Part shown: one piece after another, positions 5,976 to 8,984 of the stretch
Layout of the letters: every line of letters begins with the position of its first letter
Position numbering within the stretch: position 1 is the first letter of the stretch
Source: Bryobacterales bacterium
GTDB taxonomy: Bacteria > Acidobacteriota > Terriglobia > Bryobacterales > Bryobacteraceae
NCBI GenBank assembly: GCA_003142355.1
Contig: PLMF01000218.1
Span: forward strand, 21,301 to 30,284
Length of the DNA: 8,984 nucleotides
Reading direction: 5' to 3'
Notes under the pieces: generated by a model
The model's database searches: none
The model's input: only the letters and a program-made list of their open reading frames with translations
What the model was told of the DNA's origin: nothing
Translations under genes and position numbers: made by a program

Positions 5976-6004
5976 TGAAACGCGAATTCGGCGGTACGCG
6001 TCGC
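5976..6004 (+). promoter_or_regulatory. Candidate ECF-type promoter of the second sigma gene
   Basis: TGAAAC (5976-5981) is followed by 17 bases and CGTCGC (5999-6004). TGAAAC with CGT at about this distance is the classic ECF pattern, as for sigma-W. The spacing is identical to the motif before the first sigma gene. It would start transcription near 6010, too close to ATG 6014 for normal initiation, which favours the downstream GTG at 6080. Confidence 0.5.
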
Positions 6005-6079
6005 AAGCAGTGTATGGGGTCACTGACCGGCGCTCTACCGTTCCCCGCGTTCGGATGTAAGGTTCGGGCGAAATCTAGA

Positions 6080-6679
6080 GTGGACTACCAGAACACCTCG
6101 GAGGGCGCCTTGGTCCAACGGGCCCAGGCTGGAGAGGAAACTGCGTTCCGCGAAATCGTCGAGCGCTATCAGTCCAAAGTGTTTTCCATCATTCACGGCG
6201 TCGTGCGGCAGCGCAACGACGTGGAAGATATTGCCCAGCAGGTGTTTGCCAAGGTTTACGTCTCCATCAAGAGCTTCGACTTCCGCAGTTCCCTGATCAC
6301 CTGGATTTATAAGATTACGGTTAACGAGTGCTTCGATTATCTGCGCAAGCGGAAGGTGCGCAAGCTGGTCTATGAGAGCGATCTGAGTGAAGACGAGGTG
6401 CGGCGGGTGGACAACAGCGAGCCCAGCACCAGCCGCCAGGTGCCCATCGACGCCACCCTGGCCCGCCGCGATTATCTCTTGAAACTTCTCACACGCGTTT
6501 CCGAAGAGGAGCGTATGTTATTGATGTTGAAGGAGGTCGAGGGGTATTCGGTGGAGGAACTGGCGGACAAGACCGGTATGAACGAGAACACCATCAAGGT
6601 GAAGCTGTTCCGCGCACGGCAGAAATTGGTCAAGGCCGCGCAGCGGTTGGATCGTGCTCCCGGCCTGGTGGCCGGGTAG
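6080..6679 (+). CDS. ECF-family RNA polymerase sigma factor (second module)
   Basis: From GTG 6080 this is a 199-residue ECF sigma factor. Region 2 spans about 10-90: LVQRAQAGEETAFREIVERYQSKVF, DVEDIAQQVFAKVY, and the melting block WIYKITVNECFDYLRKRK. A polar linker of about 30 residues (EDEVRRVDNSEPSTS) separates it from region 4 (about 135-190), with EERMLLMLKEVEGYSVEELADKTGMNENTIKVKLFRARQKL as the helix-turn-helix. ATG 6014 in the same frame would add 22 residues of non-family-like sequence and overlaps the predicted transcription start, so I prefer GTG 6080; neither has a strong Shine-Dalgarno. It differs clearly in sequence from the first module's sigma factor, so the two are not a recent duplication. 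A membrane anti-sigma gene follows after 97 bases. Confidence 0.93.
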   Translation: MDYQNTSEGALVQRAQAGEETAFREIVERYQSKVFSIIHGVVRQRNDVEDIAQQVFAKVYVSIKSFDFRSSLITWIYKITVNECFDYLRKRKVRKLVYESDLSEDEVRRVDNSEPSTSRQVPIDATLARRDYLLKLLTRVSEEERMLLMLKEVEGYSVEELADKTGMNENTIKVKLFRARQKLVKAAQRLDRAPGLVAG

Positions 6680-6776
6680 GCCCGTGGTACCCCGCGAGCG
6701 GGCGTGCCGTTGAGGCGATAGACTCGCAAGGGGAGTTTTAGGGCGTGGTAATTTACACTGGTAAGGGAAGAAACGT

Positions 6777-7238
6777 ATGCACGGGGTAGTGATCGAGAGC
6801 CTCGAGGAGTACCTGTCCGGTGCCCTGGAACCGGCGGCTCAGCGGGATATCGAGGCGCACCTGAGCAATTGTCGAATGTGCCGTGAAGAAATCCGCGCCA
6901 TGCGGGAAGTATCCCAGTGGTTCGGCTCTTTGCGGTCCGAAGAAGTCTGGGAGCCCGCCCCCGGGTTTTGTGCCCGGGTGGTCGAGCAGGTGGGCGAGCG
7001 GAAAGCCGTCCCCTCCTTTGCCGGCCTCTTCGCGCTGGATCTCGCCTTCGGCCGCCGCCTGGCGTTTGCGTCCCTGCTTACCCTGGCGGTTCTGGGAACC
7101 TATCTGGTATCGCGCGAGACCAGGTATCCCAGTGGCCTTTCGCCGGAAGCCGTGATGGCGCAGGAGGATTCTCCCGCCTTCGATTCCGCTTCCGCTCAAG
7201 ACAATATGCTGGTCACGCTGACGGCTTATGAGTATTAG
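6777..7238 (+). CDS. Membrane zinc-finger anti-sigma factor (second module)
   Basis: This 153-residue protein carries a ZAS zinc-binding motif HLSNCRMC (H28, C32, C35) in a short N-terminal helical domain that begins with LEEYLSGALEP, as in zf-HC2 proteins. A linker leads to one membrane helix, LAFASLLTLAVLGTYLV (95-111), and an exported tail of about 40 acidic, Ser/Asp-rich residues. It should tether and silence the sigma factor encoded upstream. GGGAAG lies about 8 bases before ATG 6777. Unlike the first module it does not overlap the sigma gene: 97 bases separate them, which could allow uncoupled control or mRNA processing, and no promoter is clear there. It overlaps the next gene by 11 bases. 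A single-Met start is certain enough; the inducing signal is not visible. Confidence 0.87.
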   Translation: MHGVVIESLEEYLSGALEPAAQRDIEAHLSNCRMCREEIRAMREVSQWFGSLRSEEVWEPAPGFCARVVEQVGERKAVPSFAGLFALDLAFGRRLAFASLLTLAVLGTYLVSRETRYPSGLSPEAVMAQEDSPAFDSASAQDNMLVTLTAYEY

Positions 7239-7602
7239 TCTCCTCGAGAGGGCGGCCACCGGGAGATCCTGGGACCCCAAGCTTGCCTGTGCGGTGACGC
7301 TGGCTTTGGTTTTCCTGTGCGGCGCGGCTGCGGGCGCGCTGGCCATGAATCTCGGCGTTCACAACCGGCTCCATCAACCGGCGTTCGATTCCCCTGCCGG
7401 CAAGGTCCTCTATTTCGATCGCCTGCGCAAGGAACTGGACCTGACGCCTGCGCAGACCGAGCAGATTCAATCCATTCTGAACGATTTTTGGCAGTATTAC
7501 CGCACCGTGCTGAGCGATAGCAAGGCGCGCGTCGAGCAACTGCTCAACGAAGACCAGCGCCGGAAGTTTGAGCGCCTGCTGCAAGAACACCAGAAACAGT
7601 AG
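7228..7602 (+). CDS. Membrane-anchored LTxxQ (Spy/CpxP-like) protein
   Basis: This 124-residue protein has an N-terminal membrane helix (about 19-43, ACAVTLALVFLCGAAAG) and a periplasmic helical domain. Two LTxxQ-like motifs are present, LTPAQ (72-76) and LNEDQ (106-110). They frame a helix-rich segment ending in RRKFERLLQEHQKQ, as in CpxP/Spy and periplasmic heavy-metal sensor proteins. It would face the periplasm and could modulate the anti-sigma factor encoded just upstream, whose gene it overlaps by 11 bases. It lacks the Met/Gly run of the corresponding protein in the first module, and its membrane helix shows no clear cleavage site, so it may stay anchored. Its stop codon is embedded in a perfect palindrome at 7599-7626. 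Confidence 0.78.
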   Translation: MSISLLERAATGRSWDPKLACAVTLALVFLCGAAAGALAMNLGVHNRLHQPAFDSPAGKVLYFDRLRKELDLTPAQTEQIQSILNDFWQYYRTVLSDSKARVEQLLNEDQRRKFERLLQEHQKQ

Positions 7603-7626
7603 GGGCCGGGCATGCCCGGCCCCTAC
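7599..7626. repeat. Perfect 28-base palindrome at the end of the second module
   Basis: The sequence is self-complementary across its whole length, with arms GTAGGGGCCGGGCA and TGCCCGGCCCCTAC meeting at 7612/7613. It includes the TAG stop at 7600-7602. No T-run follows, so it is not a canonical terminator. It resembles the GC-rich palindromic intergenic repeats (REP-like) found in many genomes and may protect mRNA 3' ends or end transcription with Rho. Confidence 0.85.
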
Positions 7627-7637
7627 CAGCCCCCCTC

Positions 7638-7666
7638 TTGACACCAGCCGGCGGCGCGAGGAAAAT
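7638..7666 (+). promoter_or_regulatory. Candidate sigma-70 promoter for the lipoprotein gene
   Basis: TTGACA (7638-7643), a perfect -35, is followed by 17 bases and GAAAAT (7661-7666), which matches TATAAT at four positions. The start of transcription would be near 7673, only about six bases before ATG 7679, so the mRNA would be nearly leaderless. A five-codon frame at 7665-7682 overlaps the lipoprotein start. Confidence 0.45.
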
Positions 7667-7678
7667 GGTTCTGCGAAC

Positions 7679-8209
7679 ATGAGCCGTCTTCCTGTGCTTC
7701 CAATTCTCGCGGCCGTCATCGCCGCTTTTGTCCTGAGCGCCTGCTCCTCCAACCGCCCCCCCCAGGTCCGCACCTACTCGCTAGGCGAGAAGGCGGAGTT
7801 GGGGCACGTCATTTACACGGTCTACGAGACCCAGTGGATGCCCCAGCTTGGCGAGGGTCCCACTGCGCGGGTCCCTCAGCACCGCTTCTTCCTGGTGCGC
7901 ATGGCCGCGGTGAATAGTAGCGCCGTTGACCTGATTGTGCCCAACGTGACCATCGAGGACGATAAGGGCAACAGCTACCCCGAGCTGAGGGACGGAGACG
8001 GCGCGCCCGCGTGGATCGGTTATTTGCGCCGGGTGAAGCCCGCGGAATCCACGCGAGGCAATCTGCTGTTCGACGCCCCGCCGGCGCATTATAAGCTGCG
8101 CGTTGCCGACGAGAACGAAGAGAACTCGGCCTACTTCGATATCCCGCTGTCGTTCGGCGCCGGGGCCGCGCCCTCCGAACTGCCCCCCCCGAGCGAGAAG
8201 AAGCAGTAG
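7679..8209 (+). CDS. Lipoprotein with DUF4352-like immunoglobulin-type domain
   Basis: This 176-residue exported lipoprotein has a clear lipobox (LSAC, C22) after a hydrophobic signal (6-20). The mature part begins with a polar linker. Its one domain reads as beta-rich: LGHVIYTVYETQWMPQ, then HRFFLVRMAAVNSSAVDLIVPNVTIEDDKGNSY, then RVKPAESTRGNLLFDAPPAHYKLRV. This is the pattern of DUF4352 (surface or stress-linked Ig-like domains), including the NxSxxxxxVP and EDDKGNSY features. Biological role is unknown; a structural or binding role at the envelope is the family default. The C-terminus is Pro/Glu/Lys-rich. ATG 7679 is the best start. Its ribosome site is weak: GAGGA at 7658-7662 is 16 bases away. 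It is transcribed away from the second module after the palindrome, apparently from its own promoter. Confidence 0.78.
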   Translation: MSRLPVLPILAAVIAAFVLSACSSNRPPQVRTYSLGEKAELGHVIYTVYETQWMPQLGEGPTARVPQHRFFLVRMAAVNSSAVDLIVPNVTIEDDKGNSYPELRDGDGAPAWIGYLRRVKPAESTRGNLLFDAPPAHYKLRVADENEENSAYFDIPLSFGAGAAPSELPPPSEKKQ

Positions 8210-8241
8210 CGCGCTTCGCTTGGCCGCCCCGCCCACGGCTC

Positions 8242-8270
8242 CGGTCGCAGGCGCGCGCCACCTGCGGCCG
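8242..8270. repeat. GC-rich hairpin in the convergent spacer
   Basis: CGGTCGCAGG (8242-8251) pairs with CCTGCGGCCG (8261-8270) through ten positions, one of them a wobble, around CGCGCGCCA. It lies between the stop codons of the lipoprotein and cytochrome genes. No T-run is present on either strand, so it is at best a Rho-type or stabilising end. The rest of this 110-base spacer is GC-rich with no gene. Confidence 0.55.
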
Positions 8271-8319
8271 AACTGCCCCGCGCCGCAGGAGCCCCAGGGC
8301 GCGTAGCATCTCTTGGCGC

Positions 8320-8919
8320 CTATTTCTTCGTGTTCAGGTAGGCGATGATATCGGCCACCTCCTGGGCTGAGAGGACCTGCCATTCATTGTTTTGCGCGAC
8401 CATCCGGGCGAGCATTCCGGCGCCGTGCTGCCACAGTGCGGCGATCATCGAGAAAGCCGAGAACTGACCCGCCTTGATGGCCAGGTTCGGCGCGCCCGTA
8501 TCTACCTGCTCGTGGCACGAGGCGCACAGCTTGGCTTCGAAAACCTGCTGCCCGCGAGCGGCAGCGCCCACCAAACTCTGCCGGTCGGAGCCACCGGAAA
8601 GGTAAGCGTATAAATCCGCCGCCTGCTCGGCCGTGATCCGCGGTCTTTCGATCTTCGCCGCGTCCACGGCTTGCCACATCTTCGTGGCGTGGCTCCACAT
8701 AGCCGCCGCCATGGCATCCGGAGAAGAGACTGGACCGGAGCTTCCCGCCAGCGCCGGCGCCGACCCGCCCTGGCCCTTGTCGCCGTGGCAAGAGGCGCAC
8801 TTGAACGAGGCAAAGAGCTTTTCTCCATTGGTGGCCGCGCCTCGGGGTCCCCCTGTGGAGCAACCCGAAAGTGCGGCAAGGACCGCCACCGACATGGCCA
8901 GAACGAGAAGAGATCGCAT
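8320..8919 (-). CDS. Diheme c-type cytochrome lipoprotein
   Basis: This 199-residue protein is an exported electron carrier with two class-I-like c domains in tandem. A lipobox LSGC (C20) follows the signal peptide, so it should be anchored to a membrane facing the periplasm. Heme sites are CASCH at 41-45 and CASCH at 132-136. Each domain carries a WxHxxxM motif, WSHATKM (75-81) and WQHGAGM (163-169), whose Met is a plausible sixth heme ligand. A YAYLSGG / IIAYLNTKK helix ends each domain. The repeated plan points to an internal duplication. ATG 8919 is best placed, with GGAG six bases upstream; ATG 8922 and GTG 8931 are in-frame alternatives. No oxidase or dehydrogenase partner is in view, so the electron partner is unknown. 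Confidence 0.92.
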   Translation of the reverse strand: MRSLLVLAMSVAVLAALSGCSTGGPRGAATNGEKLFASFKCASCHGDKGQGGSAPALAGSSGPVSSPDAMAAAMWSHATKMWQAVDAAKIERPRITAEQAADLYAYLSGGSDRQSLVGAAARGQQVFEAKLCASCHEQVDTGAPNLAIKAGQFSAFSMIAALWQHGAGMLARMVAQNNEWQVLSAQEVADIIAYLNTKK

Positions 8920-8941
8920 CATATGCTCCACACTCTACACC

Positions 8942-8981
8942 GGGAGTTCTATGGTTGGACTCCCAGGTCCCATTTAGTATA
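8942..8981 (-). promoter_or_regulatory. Possible promoter -10 and leader hairpin of the cytochrome gene
   Basis: On the minus strand 8981-8976 reads TATACT, one mismatch from TATAAT. The -35 would fall outside the window. The implied leader of about 50 bases contains a 6-bp inverted repeat, GGGAGT (8942-8947) with ACTCCC (8959-8964), around 11 bases. It may be an operator or an mRNA hairpin. Evidence is slim. Confidence 0.3.
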
Positions 8982-8984
8982 CAC

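Noticed and set aside
6052..6077. GGATGTAA at 6053-6060 as a second copy of the -35 seen at 3675-3682
   Set aside because: The following TCTA is only about 10 bases away, too near for a promoter, and it would start transcription past the GTG start.
8633..8977. Plus-strand frame across the cytochrome gene
   Set aside because: Antisense to a diheme cytochrome with two CxxCH sites and lipobox.

Overview
This 8,984-base window is GC-rich bacterial chromosome with no rRNA, tRNA, CRISPR or transposase. The organism is most likely an Acidobacteriota bacterium of the Solibacter/Bryobacter kind. That is inferred from the overall look of the proteins: ECF sigma factors paired with membrane zinc-finger anti-sigma factors and LTxxQ envelope proteins, plus a WxHxxxM diheme lipoprotein cytochrome. 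No marker gene proves it.

Layout. (1) 1-2122: the C-terminal half of the chromosome-condensation ATPase SMC, entering from outside the window. It is followed by about 170 bases that fold into a closed stem and end in a textbook intrinsic terminator, so this stretch may be a small RNA (possibly 6S-like). (2) 2097-3612: a small accessory island of noticeably lower or mixed GC. It holds a minus-strand hypothetical gene whose stop codon sits in the terminator loop, an orphan MNT-type nucleotidyltransferase, and an overlapping DUF4160/DUF2442 pair that looks like a toxin-antitoxin-type cassette. (3) 3684-5369: a tightly coupled operon of ECF sigma factor, zinc-finger anti-sigma factor and a secreted Met/Gly-rich Spy/CpxP-like protein, joined by ATGA overlaps. 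(4) 5381-5781: a repeat-built inverted repeat, then the minus-strand A-type Fe-S carrier gene (erpA/iscA type) with its own promoter. (5) 5976-7602: a second module with the same three-part logic (ECF sigma factor, membrane anti-sigma factor, membrane-anchored LTxxQ protein). (6) 7599-8984: a perfect 28-base palindrome, a DUF4352-like lipoprotein gene, a hairpin-bearing convergent spacer, and a minus-strand diheme cytochrome c lipoprotein gene.

How the genes may work together. The two sigma/anti-sigma/LTxxQ modules look like paralogous or parallel envelope-stress circuits. The periplasmic LTxxQ protein or the anti-sigma factor would sense damage or metal outside, the anti-sigma factor would hold the sigma factor at the membrane, and the freed sigma factor would transcribe its own operon. 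Both sigma genes are preceded by the same motif, AAC-17 bases-CGTC, which resembles ECF promoters and supports autoregulation. The neighbouring lipoprotein, cytochrome and Fe-S carrier fit an envelope/redox theme, but no regulatory link to them is visible.

The most interesting points are the twin modules with their shared promoter motif, the possible small RNA behind SMC, and the island of MNT, DUF4160 and DUF2442 genes. I see no clear new enzymatic or defence system.
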